From: JANPCX01 sp046049865
GTDB lineage: Bacteria > Pseudomonadota > Gammaproteobacteria > Burkholderiales > Burkholderiaceae_C
Assembly (NCBI GenBank): GCA_046049865.1
Contig: JBJOQO010000051.1
Location: 1 to 24,012, forward strand
Length of the DNA: 24,012 nt
Direction: 5' to 3'
Part shown: piece after piece, positions 7,626 to 15,433 of the stretch
Position numbering within the stretch: position 1 is the stretch's first letter
How the letters are laid out: every line of letters starts with the position of its first letter
Notes under the pieces: generated by a model
What the model was told of the DNA's origin: nothing
The model's input: the letters and a program-made list of their open reading frames with translations, nothing else
The model's database searches: none
Made by a program: the position numbers and the translations under genes

Positions 7626-8510
7626 CTAGGGTACCGCAGCTTTGAGCCAATCGACGAAGGCAGAACACTCCCAGCGGTCTAAAGTGCCTGACTTCCAGCA
7701 CAGGTAATGCTGGTGGGGCGAGGCCACCGTGCGCGGGGAAACGCGGATCAAACGCCCACTGTCCAGCCAAGGTACGGCCAGTTTTCCTCGGGCCAGTGTC
7801 ACGCCATAACCGGCCACAGCAGCGTCGAGCGACAGGCCAATGTCGTTGAACTGCGCGCCCTCCAGCGGCTCGTGCAAAGCCAGGCCACAAAAATCGAACC
7901 AGGTGCGCCAAGGCTCCAGTGGGTTGCGAATGAGCTTGGCGCGACCAATGGCATCTTCGGTGTCGAAACCGTCGAATGGACCGGCTTCATGCAAATACTC
8001 TGGGCTGCAGACCGGGAAGATGTCGTCGGCCATCAGCGACATTTTTTGCAGGCCCGCTTCCTCACCGCGACCGAAACGAATGTCGATGTCGGCGGGTTCG
8101 ACCGATACATTGATCAACGGGATTGAGACCAGCAGCGTGATCTCGACTTCCGGGTAGGCATGCCGAAACAATGGCAAACGCGGCAACAAAATTTGCCGCG
8201 AGAACGTGGGAGGCGCAGAAATTCTCAAACGCACGGGGCCGCTGCGCTGCACCGACAAAGCGGGCGGCGGCTCCAGCGCTTTGATCGCGGGGCGCACTTT
8301 GGCGAGGTACTGACTGCCCGCTTCCGTCAGACTGAAGTCGCCACGCGCGAACAAACTTTGTCCCACACGAGACTCCAGCTGCCGGATGCGGTGGCTCACC
8401 GCGCTGGGGGTCACGTTCAATTCCTCTGCGGCAGCGGTCACGCTACGCAGCCGCGCCAGCGCTTCGAAGCTGAGCAGGCACTGAATGGGCGGAATGCGAG
8501 GGGCGGTCAT
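7626..8510 (-). CDS. LysR-family transcriptional regulator (GcvA-like)
   Basis: This 294-residue LysR-type regulator has an N-terminal winged helix-turn-helix (about 10-68) with the standard SVTAAAEELNVTPSAVSHRIRQLE recognition region, here split as AAAEELNVTPSAVSH and RIRQLE. A periplasmic-binding-like effector domain begins near 90 (GPVRLRISAPPTF, then LPLFRHAYPEVEI), and the ADIDIRFGRGE segment is typical of the GcvA subgroup. I chose the ATG at 8510 because it leaves the usual ten residues before the helix-turn-helix; an ATG at 8543 and a TTG at 8555 are alternatives, and none has a strong ribosome binding site. Unlike most LysR regulators it is not divergent from its neighbours: it lies 64 bp upstream of glcD on the same strand and starts 8-41 bp after the chemoreceptor stop codon. 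Control of glcDEF is a reasonable inference. Confidence 0.9.
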   Translation of the reverse strand: MTAPRIPPIQCLLSFEALARLRSVTAAAEELNVTPSAVSHRIRQLESRVGQSLFARGDFSLTEAGSQYLAKVRPAIKALEPPPALSVQRSGPVRLRISAPPTFSRQILLPRLPLFRHAYPEVEITLLVSIPLINVSVEPADIDIRFGRGEEAGLQKMSLMADDIFPVCSPEYLHEAGPFDGFDTEDAIGRAKLIRNPLEPWRTWFDFCGLALHEPLEGAQFNDIGLSLDAAVAGYGVTLARGKLAVPWLDSGRLIRVSPRTVASPHQHYLCWKSGTLDRWECSAFVDWLKAAVP

Positions 8511-8551
8511 AGCGGGTTTGCTAGCATGCTGCAGTGAATCCATGCGGCGTT

Positions 8552-10090
8552 TCAACGAACAAACCCTCCTTTGGGTTTGAACACGCCACAGCCAATGAGC
8601 GTATCGGAAGTCAGCGGTTCTACATAGGAGGTTTTCTCCTCTACCGCTCGGGTCAAGGGGTGCACCACTTCGTAGTCAATCCAGCCGCCGCCTTGATCGG
8701 CAGCCCGAAAACCCCGCTGAATCACCAGGTCACCGTCTAAGCCAGGGGTTTGGTGGGTCGTTGTACCGACCCGCTCCGGGCTAGAGCCAAACACTTGGTA
8801 GCGACCCTGGCGGTCAAAAACAAAAATGTAGAGGTCACGATCCCGAAACGGCGTCGAAGCCAGGGGTTTGTGAAACTCCGCTACAGCTGCAGCCATGCCT
8901 TTTTCTTGAACATAGGCCTGCGCTCGTCGCACCATCTCATAGGCCTCGTCGGCACTACCACGGCGCAGCCGAACACCCGAGACGGCCTGCCGCAAACCCG
9001 ATGCACGCTCTTTAAGCTGCTCTGCAGCGTTCAGGGTTTGCTCCACCATGGCGGCGTTGCGCTGGGTGATGTCGTCCAGTACCTTGATGGCCTGGGCGAT
9101 TTCTTGCAGCGCCGTGCTTTGTTCACTGCCTGAGCGCGCCATGCCACTCACGCCTTCGGCCAGCTCCCGAATACCCTGCACCACGGTGGCCAAACTGCCG
9201 CTGACCGTGGCAATGCGCGTCACCCCGAGGCCAACGTTCTCGGTGCTGTTCTGAATGAGCTGGCGAATTTCACGTGCAGATTCGCTGCTGCCTTGGGCCA
9301 GGCTGCGCACTTCCGCCGCCACCACGCTAAAACCCCGCCCAGCTTCTCCTGCTCGCGCTGCCTCCACGGCGGCGTTCAGTGCCAGGATGTTGGTTTGAAA
9401 CGCAATGCCGTCAATCACGCCGGTGATTTCATCCATGCGTTTGGATTGCTCGGCCATCTGACGCATGGCTTGTTCTGCCACAGCCATGGCTTGAACACCC
9501 GCCTCCGCTTCACCGCGAACACGATGGGCCAATTGGTCAATGCGCGAAGCGATGGCGGCGTTGTGTTTCACCGAGCTGCTGAGCTCTTGGATGCTGGCGG
9601 ACGACTCTTGCAAGCTCGCTGCCTGGGCTTCTGTGCGCGTCGACAGTTCGCGGCTGTTGTGGGCCAACATATTGCCTGCCAAACCCACGAGCACAGTTTG
9701 ACTCCTGACCTGGCCCACCACGCCCGAGAGCCCTTCATTCATGCGCTCCAAGCCTTGCCCAACCAGGCACAGCGCATCGCCACCTGGTGTCGGTGCACTG
9801 ATAGTGAGGTCGCCCCGAGAACCGGCTTGCACCACGGTCAGTACGCGCTGCAAGGTCTCTGTCCAGTGGCGATAGAACGCCGCACTCGAATACAGCGTGA
9901 GCAAGCAAACTGCGGCCACGAGCATCCACACCAGGGTCGTTGTCCCCCAAGCGCCGCCCAGCAGCGCCGCCACGCACAGTCCAGTGGCACCTGTCAATAA
10001 AACAGCGAGCCACGCCAACTGCGTCTGCAAAATGCAAGCGCTGAGCCATCGCTTGCCCGGCCCCAGGACCGAGTCGAAGAAAGAAAACAT
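8552..10090 (-). CDS. Methyl-accepting chemotaxis protein with a C-terminal Cache domain
   Basis: This 512-residue chemoreceptor has two N-terminal membrane helices (about 24-44 and 50-71) separated by only a few residues, so there is no real periplasmic sensor. A HAMP-like stretch follows, then the signalling domain with the highly conserved tip (IDGIAFQTNILALNAAVEAA, then ARAGEAGRGFSVVAAEVR). From about 379 to 505 there is an extra domain: EAYEMVRRAQAYVQEKG, FRDRDLYIFVFDRQGRYQVF, GGGWIDYEVVHP and KTSYVEPLTSDTLIGCGVFK. This matches the single-Cache (sCache_2) ligand-binding fold usually found outside the membrane in receptors. Here it follows the signalling domain and should be cytoplasmic. 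There is no NWETF-type tail for CheR/CheB binding. The ATG at 10088-10090 has no clear ribosome binding site. Directly downstream are the LysR gene and glcDEF. Confidence 0.93.
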   Translation of the reverse strand: MFSFFDSVLGPGKRWLSACILQTQLAWLAVLLTGATGLCVAALLGGAWGTTTLVWMLVAAVCLLTLYSSAAFYRHWTETLQRVLTVVQAGSRGDLTISAPTPGGDALCLVGQGLERMNEGLSGVVGQVRSQTVLVGLAGNMLAHNSRELSTRTEAQAASLQESSASIQELSSSVKHNAAIASRIDQLAHRVRGEAEAGVQAMAVAEQAMRQMAEQSKRMDEITGVIDGIAFQTNILALNAAVEAARAGEAGRGFSVVAAEVRSLAQGSSESAREIRQLIQNSTENVGLGVTRIATVSGSLATVVQGIRELAEGVSGMARSGSEQSTALQEIAQAIKVLDDITQRNAAMVEQTLNAAEQLKERASGLRQAVSGVRLRRGSADEAYEMVRRAQAYVQEKGMAAAVAEFHKPLASTPFRDRDLYIFVFDRQGRYQVFGSSPERVGTTTHQTPGLDGDLVIQRGFRAADQGGGWIDYEVVHPLTRAVEEKTSYVEPLTSDTLIGCGVFKPKGGFVR

Positions 10091-10395
10091 GTGCGCCTAT
10101 TGAATGAGAAATTGCGGCAACCCAAACGGGCGCTGCACGACCCTGATGCCGGTTGGCTGACCGCAGGTTCAAGCGAGCGCGGATTCTTAGGTGAAGCCAC
10201 GCTGTCGCGCGTGAAATTAATTCATCTGTACGCCTGAAGAAGCGACCCGTGTCCCGCAAACCCGCATGAACACTCGTTCTGAAGGCACACCCCGTGAATA
10301 CCCTGGAGTGAATGCATCACACGAACCCGGGCTAGCCCTGCAAGACAACAAGACGGCCACTGCCTATCCTGATGTGACTTGAGTAAGGAGCAGGT
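10091..10395. other. Intergenic region between divergent chemoreceptor and binding-protein genes
   Basis: This 305-bp gap between two divergent start codons must hold promoters for both. I see no convincing -10/-35 pair, no sigma-28 (flagellar) promoter good enough to claim, and no RNA gene. The only clear signal is the AAGGAG ribosome binding site at 10385-10390 for the downstream plus-strand gene. Confidence 0.5.
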
Positions 10396-11640
10396 ATGTT
10401 GAAGCGAGTTCTGATCACGGCGGTGGTGGTGTGGGTGGCAAACATGGGGTCACAACAAGCGCAGGCACAAGCGTTGAAAGCGGCCATCGCCCTCCCCAAG
10501 CAAAACTCGACCGATCCGATCCGCATTGGATTCATTTGCCCTTTCAGCGGCAGCTCGCAAGACTTTGGGGGCAGCGCTCGTTTGGGCGCTGAACTGGCAG
10601 TCAAAGAAATCAATGAGGTGGGCGGTTATTTGGGCCGCCCCATCGAGTTGCTGGCGCGGGACGATCGAGCCAACCCCGATGTCGGCCGCCGTGTGGCCGA
10701 GGAGTTGGTACTCAAAGACAAAGTGGATTTCACTGTCGGGTTTTGTAATACCGGCGTGGCACTGAAGTCACTCGACTTTTTCGAGGCGCAGAAGCATTTG
10801 CTGCTCATTCCCGTGGCTACCGGGTCGGTGCTCACAGCCAAAACACCTGCCGCAGACAGTTTTGTTTTTCGCCTGTCGGCTCGGGACACACTTCAAGCCG
10901 CGATCCTGGTGGAAGAGTTGGTGGACAAACGCAAGGTCACGAAAATTGCGTTGCTCGCCGACAGCACCGGTTATGGCGAGGGCGGCACGCAAGACGTGCA
11001 GAAGTTCTTGTTGGACAAAGGCCTCAAGCCTGTTTACGTGGCCCGTTTTGATTTGAAAGTGACGAGCCTGGTGGACGAAGTGCGTGCCGCCAAAGCTGCT
11101 GGCGCCGAAGCGCTGATTGGCTACACCGTGGGGCCGCAATTTGGGCTCTTAGCCAAAGCACGCGTGGAGGCTGGGTTCACGGGCCCGCTGCTTGGCGCGT
11201 GGCCCTTGTCCTTTCGCAGTGCCATCGACAAAGCGGGCAGTGCCATTGAAGGTGCTGTCATGACCCAAACCATCGTGCAAGACATTTCCAACGAGCGGCG
11301 CTCATCGTTCATCGTGCGCCTCAAACGCCACGCCAACGGCCAGTCTGTGGGTTCGCTGATGTCGGCCGCACAGTCTTATGACGCGGTTCATTTGATGCTG
11401 CGTGTGCTGTTTCAAACCAAAGGCGACATGTCCGGCCCCGCACTCAAGGCCGCCCTGGAGAACTTGGAACGCCCTTACCCCGGTGTGATCACCACGCATG
11501 ACAAACCGTTTTCCAGCAGCGACCACGACGCCTTCACCCGCAACATGGTGTGGCTCGGGGTGTGGCGCAAAGGTGAGATTCAGTTCTACTACCCCGAAGA
11601 CGCCAAACGGGCCTCCATCATTCGGCGCAAGCAACCATGA
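10396..11640 (+). CDS. Periplasmic ligand-binding protein, branched-chain amino acid type
   Basis: This 414-residue protein belongs to the Leu/Ile/Val-binding (type 1 periplasmic binding) family of ABC importer receptors. It has a signal peptide (VLITAVVVWVAN, cleavage probably in the AQAQA region near 22-26). The family start IRIGFICPFSGSSQDFGGSA and AELAVKEINEVGGYLGRPIE are clear, as are ELLARDDRANPDVGRRVAEE and DFTVGFCNTGVALKSLDFF. The ligand may be an amino acid, amide, urea or aromatic acid; the sequence does not decide. The ATG at 10396 has an excellent ribosome binding site (AAGGAG, 5-base spacing). No permease or ATPase gene is nearby, so it is an orphan receptor that either serves an importer encoded elsewhere or works in sensing. 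It is divergent from the chemoreceptor gene. Confidence 0.9.
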   Translation: MLKRVLITAVVVWVANMGSQQAQAQALKAAIALPKQNSTDPIRIGFICPFSGSSQDFGGSARLGAELAVKEINEVGGYLGRPIELLARDDRANPDVGRRVAEELVLKDKVDFTVGFCNTGVALKSLDFFEAQKHLLLIPVATGSVLTAKTPAADSFVFRLSARDTLQAAILVEELVDKRKVTKIALLADSTGYGEGGTQDVQKFLLDKGLKPVYVARFDLKVTSLVDEVRAAKAAGAEALIGYTVGPQFGLLAKARVEAGFTGPLLGAWPLSFRSAIDKAGSAIEGAVMTQTIVQDISNERRSSFIVRLKRHANGQSVGSLMSAAQSYDAVHLMLRVLFQTKGDMSGPALKAALENLERPYPGVITTHDKPFSSSDHDAFTRNMVWLGVWRKGEIQFYYPEDAKRASIIRRKQP

Positions 11641-11708
11641 AAACCTTTCACTGCGGGCTCGTGTGAAGTTTCAATCCGGCGCGATTCAAGTCGAAAACAA
11701 TCAACGGC

Positions 11709-12497
11709 ATGCCGCTGATTCGATGGAACACCCTGGCCTGGCCTTGGCACTTTGTAGAAGACACCCCTTCGCTCGCTGTCGTGGCGTATGCAACGGATCC
11801 CGCCGAGGGGCTCGACACCACGCCTGACCTGCCACGAGCGTTTGGGACGGATGCCATCTGGGTCGCCGTTCGGTCGCAATCCATGCAAGCGATTGCTCAA
11901 GCCTTGAAACTCGACTACGCCTCGCCCGCCAATTGGTGCAGTGGCTTGCAGGCGGTTCATCAGCCCTTGCCGTGCACACCTGGGTTGGTGTTTGTGACGC
12001 CGCCTACCCACGGCTGGGTGCTGGTGACCGGTGCATTGCCGTACCCTGGTGGCACCTCCGACTCTGATTTGGCCTCATCGCTGCTCCAGTTGTTGAGCAA
12101 GCAGTTTGCCCAGGTGCAGTACTTCGGCGCCCACAGTGGCATCGGATGGCATGGATATGCGCGGTACGAGAAAGGGTCATTGGCGCGGGCTTTTGCATGC
12201 GTGGACAGCGTCGACCACACGATTTGGGACTTTGGCTCGAACCATGACGAGCCCCCGCTGACCGATCAGGGCCCTGGCGGAGCGGTTAATGATCCGGAGT
12301 CGGGTGATGCGGTCTGGCATCAGAGTCGTGTTTTTCAATTGGCCGAGCGCTGGAGTGTCAATCCGCAACGCTTCAATCACAGGGACTTGCCACCGTCGTT
12401 GGGCTTGGTCGGGCTGCTGGATGTTCGGCGGTTGGGCTCAGATACGCCGCGCTGCGACAGCCCACTTGACGCTTGGATGGTCACGCCAAGCCGTTGA
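11709..12497 (+). CDS. Hypothetical protein, unrecognised
   Basis: I do not recognise this 262-residue protein. It is soluble, with no signal peptide or membrane helix, and rich in tryptophan. Patterns that look structured are TPGLVFVTPPTHGWVLVTGA (about 90-109), VQYFGAHSGIGWHGYARYEK (about 136-155) and LARAFACVDSVDHTIWDFG. A loosely similar layout (a GW-LV-G strand, an F-H segment, an R-A-A strand and a later SVNP motif) occurs in scattered hypothetical proteins, but I would not give it a family name. The ATG at 11709 has no clear ribosome binding site. It starts 68 bp after the binding-protein gene on the same strand and ends 10 bp from the convergent FIST-domain gene. The length and the position-fitting open frame support a real gene. 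Confidence 0.65.
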   Translation: MPLIRWNTLAWPWHFVEDTPSLAVVAYATDPAEGLDTTPDLPRAFGTDAIWVAVRSQSMQAIAQALKLDYASPANWCSGLQAVHQPLPCTPGLVFVTPPTHGWVLVTGALPYPGGTSDSDLASSLLQLLSKQFAQVQYFGAHSGIGWHGYARYEKGSLARAFACVDSVDHTIWDFGSNHDEPPLTDQGPGGAVNDPESGDAVWHQSRVFQLAERWSVNPQRFNHRDLPPSLGLVGLLDVRRLGSDTPRCDSPLDAWMVTPSR

Positions 12498-12507
12498 AGT
12501 CCGTTCG

Positions 12508-13752
12508 TTAACGCGTGAACACCGTCAAAACCCCGGTGTAGCCATAGAGGTGGTGACGCCCCACCTCACCGGCCGCGAAAAACCCCACCAGCGGCACATC
12601 GCCCAGGGCCCGCCGCACCACGGCCAGTTCTGCGTGGGCAGCGCCGAAATGAGGGCCGCCACGGCCCGCGCAGCTGATGTAAATCGCCCCCGCCATGCGC
12701 GGCGCGGCGGCCACCGCAGCCGCCAGGCCCTCGGCACCCTGCAGGGCGTGTGCGGCGGACAAGGGCAAAGTTTCGGGTTCCAACTCGTCGCGAATTTCGG
12801 TGCAGATGCGCACCAGATCTTGTTGCGCCGCTTGCGGGTTGCGGCGGCAAAACGCCAGTTGTTGGCCTTCGGTGGCACGGTCGGCAATGGCCACGCCGCG
12901 TCGCACCGGGTCTATGCCCACCAGGTGCCGAACTCGGGTGTCGGCGCCGAACTGGCCAGACCGGGGATGCGTTTGTGGATCGAATGGGGCGTCACTCAAA
13001 CCGGCCAGGGTTTGCCGGAAACGGGGCAAGGCATCTTGGTCAGCCAATTCACCCAAGGACAAATCGCGCAGCAACACATCCAAGGCGGGTTCGTCGTCCA
13101 GTGAGAGTACCAAATTGTGTTCGGCTTGCGTGATACGCCGCGCAGGCCCCACAGGCTGGCAGCCTTGTGTCACGCGCGAGACCAAACCCACCTCGGGCCC
13201 AAAGGCCACGCCAGACAAACCGCCTGTGAACACGCCGTCGGCAATGTGAGCGGCTCTGCCACGCGGGCTGTCGGCGCTGCCGCGTCCGCTGGAGACACCC
13301 CCGAAAAGGTAGCGGCTTTCTGTGCGCTGGGCCATCTCAGACAACAGCTCTGCCAAGTCGGTGGTTTGTGGATCCGCATGCACCTGGGCGGTGGTGGTTT
13401 TGAAGCGCACCAAAGGTTTGGCACCCGAGAAAACACGAAACTGGTGGGTCGGCAGGTCGCACACCATCACGCTCAAGGCGGGTTCGTTGAAGTACTCGCA
13501 TCCTGTCGCGCAGATGCCAACACCCACCCCACCCACCCAGGCCACCCCAGGCCAGCGCAAACGCAGTTCGGCGAGCAACAACTCGGCATCAAATGCATAA
13601 GCCTCGGTGAAATAGACCCAACCCAAGGTGGGCGCGCGAGGAGCCTGCAGCCCAGCCGTGTCGTGGCGTTGTGCGTCGATTTGCGCGGCCACGAGCGCAA
13701 GGGCGACCCGCCAATCGGGATGCGTGGCGTGGGCGTGAACGAACTGCGGCAT
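12508..13752 (-). CDS. FIST-domain signal transduction protein
   Basis: This 414-residue protein has the FIST N and FIST C domains, which are predicted sensors of small ligands such as amino acids and are often linked to signalling proteins. The N-domain shows VGGVGVGICATGCEYFNEPA and SRYLFGGVSSGRGSADSP, then GVFTGGLSGVAFGPEV. The C-domain ends with AGAIYISCAGRGGPHFGAAHAE-like residues, VPLVGFFAAGEVGRHHLYGY and TGVLTVF, which is the standard FIST ending. It has no fused output domain. I chose the ATG at 13752; a TTG at 13767, directly after the PhaM-like stop codon, is an alternative. Either way it is 15 bp or less from that gene and almost certainly co-transcribed with it. Confidence 0.9.
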   Translation of the reverse strand: MPQFVHAHATHPDWRVALALVAAQIDAQRHDTAGLQAPRAPTLGWVYFTEAYAFDAELLLAELRLRWPGVAWVGGVGVGICATGCEYFNEPALSVMVCDLPTHQFRVFSGAKPLVRFKTTTAQVHADPQTTDLAELLSEMAQRTESRYLFGGVSSGRGSADSPRGRAAHIADGVFTGGLSGVAFGPEVGLVSRVTQGCQPVGPARRITQAEHNLVLSLDDEPALDVLLRDLSLGELADQDALPRFRQTLAGLSDAPFDPQTHPRSGQFGADTRVRHLVGIDPVRRGVAIADRATEGQQLAFCRRNPQAAQQDLVRICTEIRDELEPETLPLSAAHALQGAEGLAAAVAAAPRMAGAIYISCAGRGGPHFGAAHAELAVVRRALGDVPLVGFFAAGEVGRHHLYGYTGVLTVFTR

Positions 13753-13767
13753 GTCAGGGTGGTGCAA

Positions 13768-14514
13768 TCAGCGTTTGGCACTGCGGGTGGCTTTCGGCGC
13801 ACCCGTGCGAGCCGCCTTGCTCGCGGCGGCCGCTTTTTTTGCGCCCACTGCCGCAGCCCCAGCCATGCTGGCGGCATGGCCAGCGGTTTTCGCGGCCGAA
13901 CGTGCCATCTGTGCGGGCACGGTGGCCGCTTTTTTGAGCGTTTCGCTCGCTGCCTCCACACTTTGTTTGAGCATGGCGCTGCCTAAGTTTTTTGCGGCGT
14001 CAGTGGCCGTGTCCTTCATGGCGGTGGTGGCCAATTCGGTGAATTGTTTGGTCAGTGCACCCCACCACTGCATCGGGTCCACGCCTGGCAAACCGCTTGC
14101 AAGTGCGTCTGCTTTTTTCGAGCTGGACTTGCGCGCTGGGGTTTCCTTTTTGACCGCAGAAGCGGCCACCGCAGCCCCCCCCGCCAAGGCTTGGCTGGCA
14201 AGTTCTGCACCAGGCACTTTGATTTTCAGAGAGTCACGCAGATCTTCCATCTGCACATTCATGGTTTTGAGGGTGGACAAGGTCATGCGCTGCACTTCCA
14301 GTGCCTGGATCGTGGCACCCAGCATGCGGGCGTTTTGTTCCAGCCAAAACTGCACGGTACGCAACTCTTCAATGCGTTTTTCGAGTTCTTCAGGGTTGAG
14401 CGTGGGCGCCACCCATTGCCCCATATTGGGCAAAGCGGCCCCCGCGTTTTTCACCAGGCCTTGCAGAAAGTCAAAACCGGGAACCAATTTGGTGAAGTTG
14501 CTTGCGTCGGCCAT
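13768..14514 (-). CDS. phaM: PhaM-like polyhydroxyalkanoate granule-associated protein
   Basis: This 248-residue protein resembles PhaM, which in Ralstonia/Cupriavidus binds PHB granules, stimulates PHB synthase and tethers granules to the nucleoid. The N-terminal part has PGFDFLQGLVKNAG (12-25), LPNMGQWVAPTLNPEELEKR (28-47) and QNARMLGATIQALEVQRMTL (60-79), the recognisable PhaM core that is likely to form a coiled coil. The C-terminal third (about 190-248) is rich in Lys and Ala (KKAAAASKAARTGAPKATRSAKR is typical in kind), which suits DNA binding as in PhaM. A Pro/Lys/Ser linker lies at about 121-135. The ATG at 14514 has a GGAG ribosome binding site about 8 bases upstream; the frame stays open further upstream but that part overlaps the protease gene. 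The residues in the middle differ from the model protein, so PhaM identity is likely rather than certain. Confidence 0.8.
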   Translation of the reverse strand: MADASNFTKLVPGFDFLQGLVKNAGAALPNMGQWVAPTLNPEELEKRIEELRTVQFWLEQNARMLGATIQALEVQRMTLSTLKTMNVQMEDLRDSLKIKVPGAELASQALAGGAAVAASAVKKETPARKSSSKKADALASGLPGVDPMQWWGALTKQFTELATTAMKDTATDAAKNLGSAMLKQSVEAASETLKKAATVPAQMARSAAKTAGHAASMAGAAAVGAKKAAAASKAARTGAPKATRSAKR

Positions 14515-14602
14515 GGCGTGTCTCCAAAGATAGTGGGGCAAAGGGGTCGCAGGACTATTTGATTGTGCACGTGTGGGCACCAGAAGTGGCACCTGCGACG
14601 GC

Positions 14603-15091
14603 TCAAGGTGGGGTGGCCGCGTCAATACGCAACACACCCTGGCCCTGCGACCAACGCAGCTTGCCCAGCACGTCCATGCCGAGCAAGGGGTGGTCGGACA
14701 AGCCGGAAAGCGCCACCATCGGCAGACGCTGCGCCAGCACACCCCCTTGGAGCGAGACATCAGCGCGCACCACCTCGCCCGTGACCACACCACCTGCTGT
14801 GCTGCTTTGCACGGTATCCAGCACATCCAGATTCAAACGCCTTGCCAAATCCATGGGCAACGCGCTGCGAGTGGCGCCGGTGTCGATCAGAAAATCCACC
14901 GCTTTGCCATTGATACTGCCCGGCCAGTGGTAGTGGCCATCGGGTGCGCGGCGAATCTCAATCACGCCGTTGTCAGCCACAAACCGTGTCTGCTGTTGGC
15001 GATGTTCCCAATACTGAAACCCGAGGAAGAGCACCAGGCCCAGCAACAGCCAGACCGTGACCACCTTGAGCGTGCGCGGCAACTCGTTCAC
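14603..15091 (-). CDS. Membrane-anchored retropepsin-like aspartic protease
   Basis: This 162-residue protein belongs to the clan AA, retropepsin-like family of bacterial single-domain aspartic proteases. One membrane helix (about 10-27, VVTVWLLLGLVLFLGFQ) anchors it, and the catalytic motif DTGAT is at 70-74 within VDFLIDTGATRSALP. The later LLGMDVLGKL (about 136-145) is the conserved hydrophobic-GMD motif of the family. Such enzymes act as dimers; the substrate is unknown. The only possible start before residue 80 is the GTG at 15089-15091: two codons upstream is an in-frame TAG that belongs to the end of the mobile element. The start has no visible ribosome binding site, so the element may have replaced the native leader. 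It lies 88 bp upstream of the PhaM-like gene on the same strand. Confidence 0.85.
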   Translation of the reverse strand: MNELPRTLKVVTVWLLLGLVLFLGFQYWEHRQQQTRFVADNGVIEIRRAPDGHYHWPGSINGKAVDFLIDTGATRSALPMDLARRLNLDVLDTVQSSTAGGVVTGEVVRADVSLQGGVLAQRLPMVALSGLSDHPLLGMDVLGKLRWSQGQGVLRIDAATPP

Positions 15092-15094
15092 TGT

Positions 15095-15116
15095 CTAGCC
15101 CGCATATTTCACCAGG
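15095..15116. repeat. Left terminal inverted repeat of the MITE-like element
   Basis: These 22 bases are the exact reverse complement of 15434-15455. They start with CTAG and end with CACCAGG. The TAG of CTAG is the in-frame stop codon that limits the protease gene on its 5' side. Confidence 0.95.
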
Positions 15117-15121
15117 GACGC

Positions 15122-15306
15122 GCCCAAGTGGGCTGTGATGCGGTGCGCTGGCAAGGGCGAAGCAGGGCTTTCAAGCCGCATGCGGCTTGGGTGCGCCCTG
15201 CAAGCGTGACAACGCTGCGGGCTCGTGCCCGCGAGACTGAGACCGGACACAAACAGTCCTTCAGGACTGTTTGTGCCTGTCGAGGGCCAAAGCCTCTGGC
15301 TTTGGC
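15122..15306. repeat. Chain of five hairpin-forming palindromes inside the element
   Basis: In order: GCCCA-AG-TGGGC (15122-15133); the 16-bp perfect palindrome AAGCCGCATGCGGCTT (15173-15188); GCGGGC-TCGT-GCCCGC (15217-15232); a 12-bp stem CACAAACAGTCC with TTCA loop (15248-15275); and a 9-bp stem GCCAAAGCC with TCT loop (15286-15306). Such density is typical of MITEs and may form a strong structured RNA that reduces read-through. Confidence 0.9.
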
Positions 15307-15433
15307 GGAGCAACGCGGAAAGCAGGCCGCAGCACGGCTCAATCGGGTGTGTAGCACTCGGACCAAATTGGATTTGGCACTCGAAGCCAAGATAGTGAGC
15401 ATTCATGCAGTGTTGCGGGGCATAGAAGAGCGA

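Noticed and set aside
10091..10140. GCCGCAAT upstream of the chemoreceptor as a flagellar sigma-28 -10 element
   Set aside because: Only four leading bases match GCCGATAA and no matching -35 TAAA is found at proper distance.
11636..11690. Inverted repeat TTCAC...GTGAA after the binding-protein gene as terminator
   Set aside because: The stem is only 5 bp with an 11-base loop and no T-run follows.
15095..15406. A 103-codon minus-strand frame within the mobile element
   Set aside because: It covers the hairpins, has no recognisable domain and ends in the terminal repeat, as often happens in such elements.
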